Position numbers and translations under genes: made by a program. Below are positions 1 to 10,139 of a stretch of 64,000 nt of DNA, piece by piece (position 1 is the stretch's first letter; each line of letters starts with the position of its first letter). This DNA is from Microcebus murinus. Taxonomy: Eukaryota; Chordata; Mammalia; Primates; Cheirogaleidae. Location: the NCBI RefSeq assembly GCF_040939455.1, contig NC_134119.1:17286501-17350500 (forward strand), given 5' to 3'. The notes under the pieces are model-generated. The model did no database searches. It was not told the origin of the DNA and worked only from the letters and a program-made list of their open reading frames with translations.

Positions 1-479
1 TCATGATCAAAAGCATCCCAGCTTGCATAACATATTTATGATCACCTAAATGTAGTCAAAATAGCTTTAAAGTGATCAAGGGATATAGGTTATTAAATAT
101 TAAAAATATAATTCTTTGTAGAGCTGCAGAGAGAAAAAATTGTCCAACATCCACAGTTTTCAATTCTAACCCCAAGAAGCTGTCATACAAATGTATGCTA
201 TGGCTCGATATAACCCTTCACCAACACATCAAAAGCAGCTCAAAGCACATGTCTTACAGATGGAAGGGTCAGTAAGGTCACCTTTGTATATCAGGACAAC
301 ATATTTTTATAAAGTGCTGCAGAATTCATGGCATACAGCAGTATGTAGCATTTAGTGAATTGCATACAGATGTACCATTTTCCAGCTGGTTGTTGTTAGA
401 ACTTTTCTCTCTGAATTTAAAATAGATTTTACCTGGATTTTCAGCTTAACCTGGCATCTGGCTAGCCACATCTAATATA
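1..479. other. AT-rich sequence, no gene seen
   Basis: No exon, RNA gene or clear repeat could be recognised. The one 67-codon frame has no recognisable protein similarity. It may be a further decayed part of the L1 that follows. Confidence 0.5.
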
Positions 480-1095
480 ACAATTTTCTATATCGAAAAT
501 AGTATAAAGAAAACCAAAAATATAATGTTATGAATAAACATAAGCATTTCAATTAGTATAATAAATGTGAATGGTTTAAATTCTATTATTAAAACATTGT
601 GATTCTCAAAATGGTTAGAGCTACATATATAATTAAATGGTATGAAAAGGTTAAAACTAGAAGATATAATAGTATAACAGACAAGTAATAACAAAAATCA
701 AGCATAAATGGCAACATAACTATCAGAGATAATAGAATTCAATGCGAAAAGCATAAAATGGAACCAAGAAAGTGTTTTATTTTGACAAAACTTATAGCCA
801 AACAACTATATAGTCAATATCTCACTTACTGAGATGTTATGCTAACACTACCTCCAAACTGATACAATAATAACTGATGGAAACAAGGATAAATTGACTA
901 TTTTACAAGAATAACTGGGGATTTTAGCACAACTCTCTCAGAAATTAGACATTTAAGTATGTAAAAATAGAGTGATTTGAAGATTTTATTATAAATTGTT
1001 CTAATCGTTATATATACATAAGACAATGTGCCCAAGGAAAAAAAACACAAGTCAAGAAATATATTCTTTTCAAACAAAAATAACATTAGTTTTAA
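480..1095 (+). mobile_element. Ancient L1 ORF2 fragment (endonuclease region)
   Basis: Scattered phrases follow the L1 ORF2 endonuclease region in the right order: a block like AATGTGAATGGTTTAAATTC near 560-585, then GGATAAATTGAC and GGGGATTTTAGCACAAC near 890-930. There are many stops and indels, so no reading frame survives. The same order resumes at about 2.2 kb, so this is probably the 5' part of one old element later split by an insertion. The boundaries are approximate. An alternative is an unrelated AT-rich stretch. Confidence 0.5.
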
Positions 1096-1186
1096 AATCT
1101 GTGGTACAATGGAATATTATTTAGTAATCAAAAAGAATGAAGTCTTATTATTTGTAGCAACATGTATGGAACTGGAGGCTATCATG
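1096..1186 (+). mobile_element. L1 3'-end fragment, left half
   Basis: The text TACAATGGAATATTATTTAG followed by AAAAAGAATGAAGTC and GGAACTGGAGGC is the familiar end of L1 ORF2 that encodes the MEYY..KKNE..WMxLE stretch. The element stops abruptly at 1186 and resumes at 1905, where the same phrase continues (GGCCATTACGTTATGGGAAATAG). It was interrupted by the minus-strand L1 at 1187-1904. Confidence 0.8.
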
Positions 1187-1411
1187 GTTTTGTTTTGTTT
1201 TGTTTAATTTTTTTTTATTTCAGCTTACTAACGGGGTACAAATGTTTAGGTTATACATATTGCCTTTGCCCTGCCTGAGTCAGAGCTACAAGCATGTCCA
1301 TCCCCCAGATGGTGTGTAACATATCCATTAGATATGAATATACCTATTCCCCACAATCTGCCTGACACTCAATGAATGTTATTACTATATGTGTCCTTAA
1401 GTATTGATCAG

Positions 1412-1549
1412 TTAATACCAATTTGATGGTGAGTACATGTGGTGCTTGTTTTTTGATTCTTGTGATACTTCACTTAGTAGAATGGGCTCCAGCTCTATCC
1501 AGGATAATACAAGAGGTGCTAGAATTTTTGTGGCTGAGTAGAATTCCAT
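1412..1549 (-). pseudogene. L1 ORF2 C-terminal remnant
   Basis: The minus strand reads an open C-terminal stretch of about 45 codons ending in HMYSPSNWY and a TAA stop at 1412-1414. It aligns with the extreme C-terminus of L1 ORF2 protein (the W-x-x-L-E...LS..SQ...KH.M.S segment), which lies downstream of the reverse transcriptase and the cysteine-rich region. Upstream the frame is broken by the (TA)n tract and the truncation. It cannot make a functional ORF2 protein, which is normally about 1,270 residues long. Confidence 0.82.
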
Positions 1550-1570
1550 ATATATATATGGAGTATATGT

Positions 1571-1612
<42 letters not shown>

Positions 1613-1627
1613 TATATATATATATAT
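1541..1627. repeat. (TA)n microsatellite
   Basis: TA/CATA dinucleotide tract interrupted by GGAGTATATGTGG and ACACATATACA. It is embedded in the L1 ORF2 remnant and explains the Tyr-Ile repeat frames on both strands. It is probably length-polymorphic. Confidence 0.95.
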
Positions 1628-1904
1628 GCCACATTTTATTAATCCACTCATGCATTGATGTGCAATTGGGTTGTTTCCACATCTTTGCCAATGTGAATTG
1701 TGCTGCTATAAACATTCTACGGCAGATGTCTTTTTTATAGAATGTCTTTTATTTTGGGTAGATGCCCAGTAATGGGATTACCAGATCAAATGGTAGTTCT
1801 ATTTGCAGCTCTTTGAGGTATCTCCATATTACTTTCCACAGAGGTTGTACTAGTTTGCAGTCCCACCAGTAGTATATTAGTGTTCCTATCTCTCCGCATC
1901 CACG

Positions 1905-2172
1905 TGGAGGCCATTACGTTATGGGAAATAGCCAAGCACAGAAAGACAACTAGCACATTTTCTCACTCATATGCAGGCACTTTAAAAGAAGTGTATCTCA
2001 TAAAAATAGAAACTAAATTGGTGGTTACCAGAGGCCAGAGAAGGGGTGGGGAAAGGAGAAGAAGAGGAAAAAAAGAATATAAGTGTATTTACTACTGCTT
2101 ATTTATACACTTAAAAATGGTAAAGATGGTAAATTACATATGTATATTTTACCTCAATAAAAATAAATGAAA
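1905..2172 (+). mobile_element. L1 3'-end fragment, right half
   Basis: Continues the element at 1096-1186: AAATAGCCAAGCACAGAAAG, TTCTCACTCATATGCAGG, TGGTGGTTACCAGAGG and a terminal TATATTTTACCTCAATAAAAA tail are the order seen at the end of older L1 ORF2 and 3'UTR. The A-rich end at about 2157-2172 is the remnant poly-A. Confidence 0.82.
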
Positions 2173-3200
2173 TAAGTCATGTGATAGAACACAAAGATTT
2201 TATAGTTGAGATTTTCATCTACAAAAACAGAAAATCACACAGGATACTTTTTATCTGAGGCAATGGAACAAAATTAAAATTAATAACAAAACAAGTATAT
2301 ATGCCCTCTCTAAAATAATCTAATCACTCATAATTTTTTTAAAATGTCTAAATAATTACTGGCTTAAAAAACAACTAAAAATAGTATTACACATTACTTA
2401 TAAATTAATGACAAAAATATACATATCAAAATCTGTGAGATGACATCAAAAAATATTTTTATAAAATGCTACAGACTCATGTCTTATAACATTTACTATG
2501 TGATGTAGAAAACATAAAATTACATACATATATTAGAAAGTTAAAAAAATTGAAAATAAACATTTAATTCAAAGTTTTAGAAAAATCCCCTCACAAATAT
2601 TTTAAGAGTGGGAGAAATTACCAGACAGAGAAAGAAAGGAAAAATATAAAACCAGAAATGAATAAAATAGAAAAGCAAATAGTAGCTAAGTATAAAAGTA
2701 AAGCTCCTCTTTAAAAAAGTTTGGTAAAAATAAATTTAAGACCCATCAAAGTAAAGAATAAAATATAATTAAATAACAAGAGGTCATAACTATAAGAGAA
2801 ATGTAAATAAATACATATATTAACAATTTGCCAGTAATTCTGAAAATTTAAATGAAATTGATAATTTTCTCAGAAAATATAGGTAATAAAAATTACCTCA
2901 AGAAAATGCAAAACCCAAATGGAACAACCATGATGAGAAAATGAAAGGATGGCTGGTCAAAGATCTATTCCTAGGAAAAAGCAGATTCTATAAAATCGTT
3001 AGGAAATCAATGATCATTGTGTTATTTACTGTTCCTGACCATATAAATAGATAGGAAACTTCTTAATTCCTTCCATAAAGCTAAAATAAGCCCAATACCC
3101 AATTAAGACAAAGACAGATAAGATAAAAAAATAAAAAAGTATTATCTTACTTTCTTTATAGAATTAGAAGCTAAAAACATAATCATAGCAAATCAAAGCA
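2173..3200 (+). mobile_element. Ancient L1 ORF2 fragment (before and into RT)
   Basis: Decayed L1 ORF2. Recognisable blocks in the expected order include AGAGGTCATAACTATAAGAG (2780), AAATTTAAATGAAATTGATAA (about 2845), CTCAAGAAAATGCAAA (2900) and CCAATTAAGACAAAGACAG (about 3100), the last being the region just before the reverse-transcriptase core. No frame is open. It joins logically to 480-1095 upstream and 3331-4375 downstream. Confidence 0.7.
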
Positions 3201-3330
3201 ATACCTTTGAATGGGGTGTTGATAACACCATTGTATTATTTGTGAAAACTCTTGGAAATATATACTAAAATGGTGAATTTTACTGTATGTAAATTATACC
3301 TCAATTTAAAAATAATTTTAAAAATAGCAT
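3201..3330 (+). mobile_element. Short L1 3'-end insertion
   Basis: ATGGTGAATTTTACTGTATG and TAAATTATACCTCAATTTAA followed by an A-rich tail are the characteristic last bases of medium-age L1 elements. The surrounding old ORF2 text resumes after it (CATGCTCAAGTAAAGTTCATC), so this is a very short 5'-truncated insertion into the older element. Confidence 0.68.
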
Positions 3331-4375
3331 GCAAAAATATATCAAAAGATAAATGCATCATGCTCAAGTAAAGTTCATCTTAAAAATGCAAGGATGATTC
3401 AATATCATAAAATTTGCTAATGAAATTCCTTAAATTAAGTCATTTGAAAGAATGTATGTATATGAATATACATATATAAATTAAATTCTATGATTTATAA
3501 ATTTTTAATAAAATGCCCATTTCTATTCTATATAACCTAGGAATAAAAAGAAACCTTCTTAATCTTAAAAGGATTTCCTCATGAAATTTAAAGAAATAAA
3601 ACCTTTTAATGATGAAATATAAGGAGCATTTTCATTTATGTCAGAACTTAGATAAGAATGCCTATCACTGATATACTATATAAAACTGAACTCAGTCCTA
3701 ATAGGTTAATAATTGATTTATTAAAATATTGCAAAAATGAGAGAAAGCTATAATTAAGTACAGACAATATAATAATTTACAAGAAAAATAAAAGATATTA
3801 ACTGAAAAAAATTTTATAACAAAAGGGAATCCAAAGTAGCTAGATATGACATTAATATACAATATTTAATTATATCCCTATATATCAAGTTAAAAATTTA
3901 ATGAAGTAAACAATTTAATCACAATAGCAACAGAAAACAGTAAACACTTAAAAACAAACATAAGGATGTGCAGTCAATGTATAAAATTCTATAAAAGCTA
4001 TAAAAAAGATAAAAATGAGAAAACCTATCTTGGTAGTGGATAGTATTAATAAACTCAGTATATTAAAAAGTTCATTTCCCTAAATTAAATCTAAAATAAA
4101 TTTTAAAAACATAAGAATACTTTTCAGAACTGGAAATAATTTTTAGTTTTATTTGATAGGGAAATATCCATTGTGTAGAAATACAGAAAATTTCTAAAAA
4201 AGAAGACTAATGAGGAGGTATCAGGAGGTATAATAATTAAAAATAATTTGAAACCTGAGTTGATATACATAGATCAGTGACACAGAAAAAAAACCTTTTA
4301 AAATAAATCTCAATATATATGAAATTTTCTATATGACAAATATGACAAAACATTGGGATAAAGATGGATTATTCA
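3331..4375 (+). mobile_element. Ancient L1 ORF2 fragment (RT and C-terminal part)
   Basis: Phrases follow the L1 reverse-transcriptase half of ORF2: GCATCATGCTCAAGTAAAG, AAAATGCAAGGATGATTCAA (3385), AACTGAACTCAGTCC (3687), AATTTAATCACAATAGCAAC (3914) and GATAAAGATGGATTATTCA (4358). The protein frame is destroyed. The block ends about where AT-rich unique sequence begins. Confidence 0.68.
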
Positions 4376-5379
4376 TTCATTCACTAACTTTTATGGAGGG
4401 TGGTAAAGAAAAGTAAATGTACAGAGCAAAATTATGTCAATTAAGAGCATTTTGAGGAACTTGAAATGTTTGAAATTTGATCAAATCACCATCTGCATTT
4501 CCAACCGGTTAACAACAGAGAAAGCCAAACTGGCATTTCATGTGCAGTTCTAAGTAACCATTTATCTTATTTTTTGATTTTTAAACTAATACTTGAATTT
4601 TCTATTGTTACAACAGAAAGTATTTGTTCCTTAATATCATCTGTGAGAGCACAACTTTTCTTTTGTATCTTTTCACATGGCACCCTAGAATTAGGAAACT
4701 TGAAGAAAGATATTATTGATTTAATCAATTTATCAAGAACATTCTAAGACAGAATATAACGGAACTATTTAGTCAAAGAATATGTAAACATTCACTGTCA
4801 GAGTTAACAGTTAAGATGCATATACATACACAATCACCAAATCACATTTCATCACCCTTCTTCATCACAAGTCCTAAGACTACCTTTACTTGGCCAGATG
4901 GAAATATATACACCATCTGGTTGTTTCTGTTTTCACAAATTCACACTTCCCTTTGGCCACCATGAATCTTCCCCTTTGTTCTTCAAAATGTAAGGAATTA
5001 AAACAAAACAAGCAAACAAATAAATACACATAGGGCATAATAACTCTATGCTATTTAGTGCACTGGTTATCATTATAACATATACATTTTGATTCATACA
5101 AAAACACAGCTATTGTTTTTCTTTGTGTTCCCTAATGGTGTTTAAAATGGTTGGCCTTACAATGACTTTAAGAACAGCTGGTTCTAGCTAAGGAAACTAC
5201 ATAGAAAGCTACACACATTATATTGGGCACCTAAATGTCAGCATTTTCTTTAAATATATTTTAACACCAAAACAAATATTTTAATCTACCAAGATCCTAT
5301 ATTTGAGGAAGCTCTTTGTCCAAAAACCATTTTTCTGTGGAATGGTAGGCAGTCTCCTGAAGATTGTTATCTCATCAGT
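4376..5379. other. Repeat-poor sequence, no gene seen
   Basis: No exon-like frame or confident repeat. The text contains ordinary AT-rich unique sequence and short A-rich runs near 5000-5030. Confidence 0.5.
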
Positions 5380-5515
5380 GTAGGAACACCTTACTTAATC
5401 TTTTCTGTAAGCTTCACGAGTCAGGAACCATATCTGTCCTGTTTATTGATTACTGGGCAGTGGTTAGCAGAGCAAATGTATGCAATAAATATTTTGTGGA
5501 TTAAGAACTAAAGAG
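5380..5515 (+). mobile_element. L2 3'-end remnant
   Basis: The order 'TAAGCTTCACGAGTCAGGAACCAT... CTGTCCTGTTTATTGATT ... GCAATAAATATTTTGTGGATT' matches the degenerate L2 3' terminus (AGxxCAGGGACxxTGTCT...CAATAAATATTTGTTGAAT). It is strongly diverged, as expected for an ancient mammal-wide LINE. Confidence 0.6.
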
Positions 5516-6321
5516 AAATACATATAATTCCATTATATATATTCATATACCTAAAAATTAGCTATATAATTATCTATATCCAAAACAAGTCTCTGCACTA
5601 AAGCATTTGCATATTCCTGTTATAATATCCTCTGAAATTCTTAGAACCTATACTCATACTTTACACATGACTCTAAAGGTTTTAATCTCAACTATGCAGA
5701 AATGGAGTTATGTCAGTAGCACAGTGTGTGATTTGGGAGATGTTAGCACTCCATAATTTTCATAGATTCTAACACCTCCCAAAAAAATCACACATGCTAA
5801 GTTAAAAGCAATATGCTTTTATGTACACCCAGACACCCTTCCAACTAGATTGTCCTTTCTATGTAAAAATTCTGGCTGACGCATGTCAACTTCAGGATCA
5901 AGCTGTTCCTTTACTCTAGCCAGAACTAGGCTGCTCTAAAGAGGTCAGCATAAGACATTCAATTATGGTCCTTAGCAATACAGTGACACCAGTCTATAAC
6001 TAAGGAGACCAGTACCTCCAGTTTATTTGAAGAGCTTAAGACAACTTTATTGAAAGAAGATTTGTTCCTAGAAGATTTGCTAATCATAGAATCATAGAAT
6101 TTTAGAGCTGGAAGAAACTTCAGAAAAGAATCAAGCATCATTCATTTGATCATTCAATAATATATTCAATAAGCATTTATTAAATAACTAGTACAGAATT
6201 GACAATAACTTCTAGTTCAGCTTCTTGTTAACTAAGGTATCAAAAACTTCTAATTAAACTCAATGTATTCTATTTGAAAAGGTAAAAAAAATGCAATAAT
6301 TTTGAAAAATTTGTTACTCAT
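5516..6321. other. Mostly unassigned; possible old repeat at 6075-6135
   Basis: At 6080-6120 the phrase ATAGAATCATAGAATTTTAG followed by AGCTGGAAGAAAC is typical of an ancient mammalian repeat of the CR1/L3 type, but I could not fix the family. The rest has no gene or clear repeat. Confidence 0.35.
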
Positions 6322-6662
6322 TGCTATGGACTGAATGTTTGTATACACCCAAAATTCATATGTCGAAGCCATAATGTAATGGTATTGGAAGTGGAGCCTT
6401 TGGGAGGTTATTTGGTCATAGGGTAGAGTCCCCATGATGGGATTATAAGAAGAAAAAGAAAACTTGCCCTTTTTCTTTCTGCCATGCAAGGATACAGCAA
6501 GAAGGTTTACATCTGCAAACTGAGAAGAGGGCCCTTACCAGAAACTCAACCAGCCTGCACCTTGACCTTGGACTTCTAAGGCTCTAGAACCATGAGAAAT
6601 AAATGTTTGTTGTTTAAGCCATCCAGTCCATGGTATTTGTTATAGCAACCCTAATTAAGATA
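6322..6662 (+). mobile_element. Solo LTR of MST type (ERVL-MaLR)
   Basis: Starts TGCTATGGACTGAATGTTTG and runs through the diagnostic MaLR blocks: CAAAATTCATATGTCGAAGC, GAGCCTTTGGGAGG, CATGATGGGATTATAAGAAG, GCCATGCAAGGATACAGCAAG, CTTGGACTTCTAAGGC, GAGAAATAAATGTTTGTTG (polyadenylation signal AATAAA) and TATAGCAACCC near the end. At about 340 bases it is shorter than the usual 400-430, so it has an internal deletion. No internal retroviral sequence follows, hence a solo LTR. Confidence 0.9.
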
Positions 6663-7289
6663 TGGTCAACATTTACTATATTCAATTTAAAACAAAATGG
6701 CTTAATTTTAACATATGTATTCCTAAAGTAAGCATAACTTAAAGAAATGAGCTTCAGTTATCTCAGCATGCTCTGTATATGAAGAGCTAATGTCTAAGCA
6801 ACACACTACTGGATAAATGAGGTGCTTGTGGGAAATCTGGACCCACTTGAGCTTGCTGGATAGGAAAGTCCTTAATGGAAGTAGAATACTTCATTGGTTG
6901 AGATAAGATGTAATTGGAATAGTTAAAAGGTGAGTGGACTAAGAAAATGAAATTGAATCCCTAATTCCTGGAAACATTTGTTAGAGAAGGGGAAAAGGAA
7001 CAGACCAGTAGGGCAACCCAATGCCAAGAAACACAGAGCAAAGGCTCATTCTAAGGAGGACTGATTGTGCCTATCATAATTGCTTCAGATGACAGAAGGA
7101 AAATAGTGGAAGTATGCATGTAGCACCTCTCAGTTCTGTTCACTCTGTCTCTTTCTTCCCTTCTCTATAGAAATCATGTTAGAATGAGGTTTCTATTTGT
7201 ATTTGTCTGTCTCTTGCTATCTACCTGTCAGTTTTTAAAGTAAGTCATGTGCCATGGATAGGAATAAATATTTTATGTAAATTGTATCT
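6663..7289. other. No gene or clear repeat
   Basis: Unique-looking sequence with a short pyrimidine-rich patch near 7140-7170. No frame of interest was seen. Confidence 0.45.
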
Positions 7290-7385
7290 AGTTCTCTCAA
7301 CAACATTGTAAGGTATATCTTAATATTCTCATTTCATAGATGAGCAAGTATTGACTTAGGGAGATTATATTACTGATCTAACATC
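7290..7385 (-). mobile_element. MIR remnant
   Basis: CTCAACAACATTGTAAGGTA, TATTCTCATTTCATAGATGAG and a following TTGACTTAGGGAGATTA read as the reverse complement of the MIR 3' half (CTCATCTGTAAAATGGG...TTGTTGTGAG). Short and diverged. Confidence 0.55.
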
Positions 7386-7386
7386 A

Positions 7387-7830
7387 TTGTGTTAGTTTGT
7401 CTTCCCCTGAAATCAGAGCCTGAGACAAGGACTTGGATACAGATAGGGTATTTGGGAGATGATCTCAGGAATCAGACTGACGTTGTGAGAAGAATGAGAG
7501 TGGGAAGAAAGTGAGGCAAATATAAGGGTCCAATACTAAGGCTAATGTTAAGGGCAACCAGGCCTTGAATCCTTTGGGACATCCTGAGAAAAGTACAGAT
7601 GCTTCCCAGGATTGCCCACCTAAATGATGAGAGGCTGGGGAGTTTATCCAGGTTCCTGACACCTTTGGTTAGTGCTTGTCCTGGAGGCATTAACACCACC
7701 ATTTTTCTGGCTTGTGGAACTCCAGCAACATAGAAAAACGTCATGGGCAGGAGGCTAAAAAACATATCCATGCTTGAGTTGGAATACTGTTAGCTTGTAG
7801 TGAATCTGAGCTTGCACAGAACTATCTACT
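7387..7830 (-). mobile_element. Unnamed LTR-like repeat, copy E
   Basis: TTAGTTTGTCTTCCCCTGAA, CAGAGCCTGAGACAAGGACT and GGGTATTTGGGAGATGATCT are the reverse complement of a unit whose + strand end reads CAAATAAACTACTTGCA...CTTGTCTCAGGGTCTGCTT...AACCCAAACTAAGAC. The same end occurs five more times in this window (8.98, 35.7, 39.2, 46.5 and 52.8 kb). The AATAAA-like signal near the end and the abrupt terminus suggest an LTR. I cannot name the family. Confidence 0.6.
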
Positions 7831-8601
7831 GCAGCTGTCAGAGAGAAGGCAAGTAAATGTCACAAGGCATCAGAGTTATGTGCTATAGTCACACAGGTCC
7901 TCAGTTCCTGAGCCTGGAAATAAGCCCAGACAGTGGAATTTGCATCATCCATGCACATAACCGCCGGATACTCAACTGCATGCACTTGGCCAAAAAGAGA
8001 CAAAAAGAAAAGATCAGGAATTCGGACAATCCTGACACCATTTCACTTGATGCACATGCCCCAAAGTGAGTGTGATTCTAGAGCTATGACACCCTCCTAT
8101 GTTTTTCTTATTATATGAGTATCTCATGGCAAAGAATGTCATTATAATGTTCAAATACACATATTTTCAAACATCTGGTGCTCAACTGAGGAAATCAAAA
8201 TCAGTTTTAATGCTGGAGGGAAAAAAAATGACTGTGTGGTCCTTATTAATATATTTAGCCCTATTTATTTTCTGGCCAATGGAAGATGCAATTACCCTGC
8301 ACTGGGATCCTAACTGTAAAGTGCTTGTCTTTCCACTACACAAATCGCATCACACTGCATCAGCATCATTTTCCTGTCTGCAAAATCTCTCCTATTTCAT
8401 TTAATATTGTGCTGATGCTACTGAGCTATCATGTTGTCTGAATCTATAAAATGTTTGCTGCATAGTCTAGAGTAAATGTGTGGTGTGAGCACGGATCAAG
8501 AAAGTAGGGCAAGCTGTTAGGAGGACACCAGAAGGACTCAAGGTGAAAAACTTGCAAAGGATGACAAGGGCAGGAGACACAAGAGAAAGCCCCCTAAGCA
8601 C
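7831..8601. other. No gene or clear repeat
   Basis: Unique-looking sequence. Three overlapping frames of 61 to 101 codons (7857-8404) show no domain or compositional sign of coding, and the region is bordered by repeats on both sides. Confidence 0.45.
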
Positions 8602-8787
8602 TCTCCAACTTCTGGCACCACGGACTGTTTTCATGGTAGACAATTTTTCCACAAACCAGGGAGGAGGAGCTAGTTTCAGGATGATTCAAGTGCATTACAT
8701 TCATTGTGCACTTTATTTCTATTATTATTACATTGTAATATATAATGAAATAATTATACAACTCACCATAGACTGAGGACCCCTGCC
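8602..8787. mobile_element. MER1-like hAT-Charlie element, internally shortened
   Basis: CTCCAACTTCTGGCACCACG, TGGTAGACAATTTTTCCACA, GGATGATTCAAGTGCATTAC, TGTAATATATAATGAAATAA and the terminal GAGGACCCCTGCC are consecutive MER1/Charlie blocks. The left terminus (consensus GTCCCCAACC) is degraded, and the right half goes straight from CAACTCACCATA to the terminal repeat, so about half of the full element is missing. Confidence 0.8.
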
Positions 8788-8977
8788 CTAACAGATACCA
8801 TGGGCATAAGGCTCTCTTCTGGCTTTCAAGATTTGGTAGTAAAGTGTTCCATATCATATAATAATTTAATAAAATTAATGTATTAAGTAGAAAAGTAATG
8901 GAATAAAAAGAAAAAACCACAGCAGAAAAGGGGGCACACACTAAAATATGCCTACCATAACTTTTCTCTTCCATACT
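8788..8977. other. Short AT-rich spacer
   Basis: Sequence between two repeats. A 126-codon minus-strand frame (8594-8974) crosses into the MER1-like element and is a by-product of it. Confidence 0.5.
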
Positions 8978-9240
8978 GTCTTAGCTTGGATGAAATTAAA
9001 AAGTAGACTTGAGATGAGGTCTTGTATGCAGGTAGTTTATTTGGGGAAGCGGTTCCCCAAAAGCTGAAATGAGAGTTGAGGGGAGTGGGAAGTATGAAAC
9101 AGGAAGGAGAAAAGCAATTCCAAGGGTGTGTAGTTGCACTGATTGATGTGGGCAACTGGGGTTCAGTCTTTCTCTGGAAATGTGTAGAATACACTTCAGA
9201 ACTGTCTGCCTAAGACACAGAAAAGAGGAGCATTTTACCA
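8978..9240 (-). mobile_element. Unnamed LTR-like repeat, copy F
   Basis: TGTCTTAGCTTGGATGAAAT, GAGATGAGGTCTTGTATGC and AGGTAGTTTATTTGGGGAAG match copy E and, in reverse complement, the + strand copies at 35.7, 39.2, 46.5 and 52.8 kb. It continues with the family phrase GGGGAGTGGGAAGTATGAAAC. Confidence 0.6.
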
Positions 9241-9740
9241 CTTGCTGTTATTATACTGGTCAAGAATTGAAGCCATTATGTAATGCACTGCACTAGGTGA
9301 GTCCTAAGAGGAGTAGCTGAGAATCCCTAGAGCAGAAAACATAGTTTGAGGTACAGCTGATATGAGAACTTATCAGGGTATATCTCTGTTCAGCTGATGC
9401 AGCAACAACAGATGAAGAAAAAAGTGGGGAGGAAAGATGTGAGATAAGGTGTAAAAGATGTCTAGCACTCATAGTAAAATGTACTCTGTCCAGCAAAGCG
9501 TCCACAGAAAGGAGTCAAACTATGGTGACCAAGTTTTATATACTTGAATAATGTAAAAATAATATAAACCATGAATCATGGCCTTTTATAATGCTCTTAA
9601 GTCCAACTCCACAAAAAGGATATTTTTAAATAGAAAATCTATCCCAGCATTCTAAATTAAGGAAGTTATGATACAGAGTTTTTAATAAGGTCAGGAATAA
9701 TAAATAATAAAATGAATGAAGAAATAATAAATGTTTAAAT
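9241..9740. other. No gene or clear repeat
   Basis: Unique-looking, AT-rich towards 9700. Nothing else could be supported. Confidence 0.45.
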
Positions 9741-9919
9741 CAATGGTTCTCAACCTTAGCTGCACATTGGTATCGTGTAGAGAGCTTTAAAAAATACAGA
9801 TGCTCAAGGCCCACAGTGAGAGGTTCTGACTTGATTGGTCTGGGATACAGCTAGTACATGATAATTATTAGAAGTTCCCCCATGTAATTCTAATGTGCAG
9901 CTAATGTTGAGACACACTA
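9741..9919 (+). mobile_element. MER5A (hAT-Charlie MITE)
   Basis: Terminal CAATGGTTCTCAACCTTAGC with TGCACATTGG, AGAGCTTTAAAAAATACAGA, GACTTGATTGGTCTGGG and the closing AATTCTAATGTGCAGC...GTTGAGACACACTA is a nearly full-length MER5A with its imperfect inverted termini. The flanking 8-mers are GTTTAAAT (9733-9740) and GCTTAAAC (9920-9927), matching at 6 of 8 positions, consistent with an aged hAT target duplication. Confidence 0.88.
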
Positions 9920-9927
9920 GCTTAAAC

Positions 9928-10131
9928 CAGGCGTCCTCAAACTACAGCACGTGGGGCACATGCGGCCAGCCGAGAACATGTATCTAGCTTGCTGGGTGTC
10001 CTGCTTAGCAGCCACTCGTCCGGGACCCACAGTGCGCATGTGTGGAATGTGTGCTGCACTCTCCAACAGCCCTCCAATGGTCTGAGGAACAGTGACCTGG
10101 CCCCCTGTTTAAAAAGTTTGAGGACCCCATG
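9928..10131. mobile_element. 204-bp non-autonomous hAT-like element with perfect 8-bp TSD
   Basis: The ends CAGGCGTCCTCAAACT (left) and AGTTTGAGGACCCCATG (right) are inverted repeats with two differences in alignment. Immediately outside lie identical 8-mers GCTTAAAC at 9920-9927 and 10132-10139, the hallmark of hAT-superfamily insertion. The interior is relatively GC- and CpG-containing (CGGCCAGCCGAG, CACTCGTCCGGG, GTGCGCATGTG) and has no transposase, so it is a MITE. The perfect duplication suggests it is younger than the MER5A beside it. I am not sure of the family name. Confidence 0.88.
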
Positions 10132-10139
10132 GCTTAAAC

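Larger units (their letters stand above)
1187..1904 (-). mobile_element. Lemur-type LINE-1 3' end, 5'-truncated, nested
   Basis: Read on the minus strand this is a truncated L1: the ORF2 tail, a short 3'UTR of about 225 bases, then a poly-A tract seen here as T-runs at 1188-1222. The flanks 1173-1186 (TGGAGGCTATCATG) and 1905-1918 (TGGAGGCCATTACG) match at 11 of 14 positions, and all differences are transitions, as expected for an ageing target-site duplication. The 3'UTR phrase GGGGTACAAATGTTTAGGTT near 1233 recurs in similar form at 22.57 kb. A (TA)n tract has expanded inside the element. Confidence 0.88.

Noticed and set aside
1412..1740. Overlapping frames with Tyr-Ile repeats on both strands
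   Set aside because: Produced by the (TA)n tract; only the last 45 codons on the minus strand have meaning, as an L1 ORF2 remnant.
8594..8974. 126-codon minus-strand frame
   Set aside because: Runs through the MER1-like element and its AT-rich flank; translation contains Tyr/Ile-rich text from the repeat.
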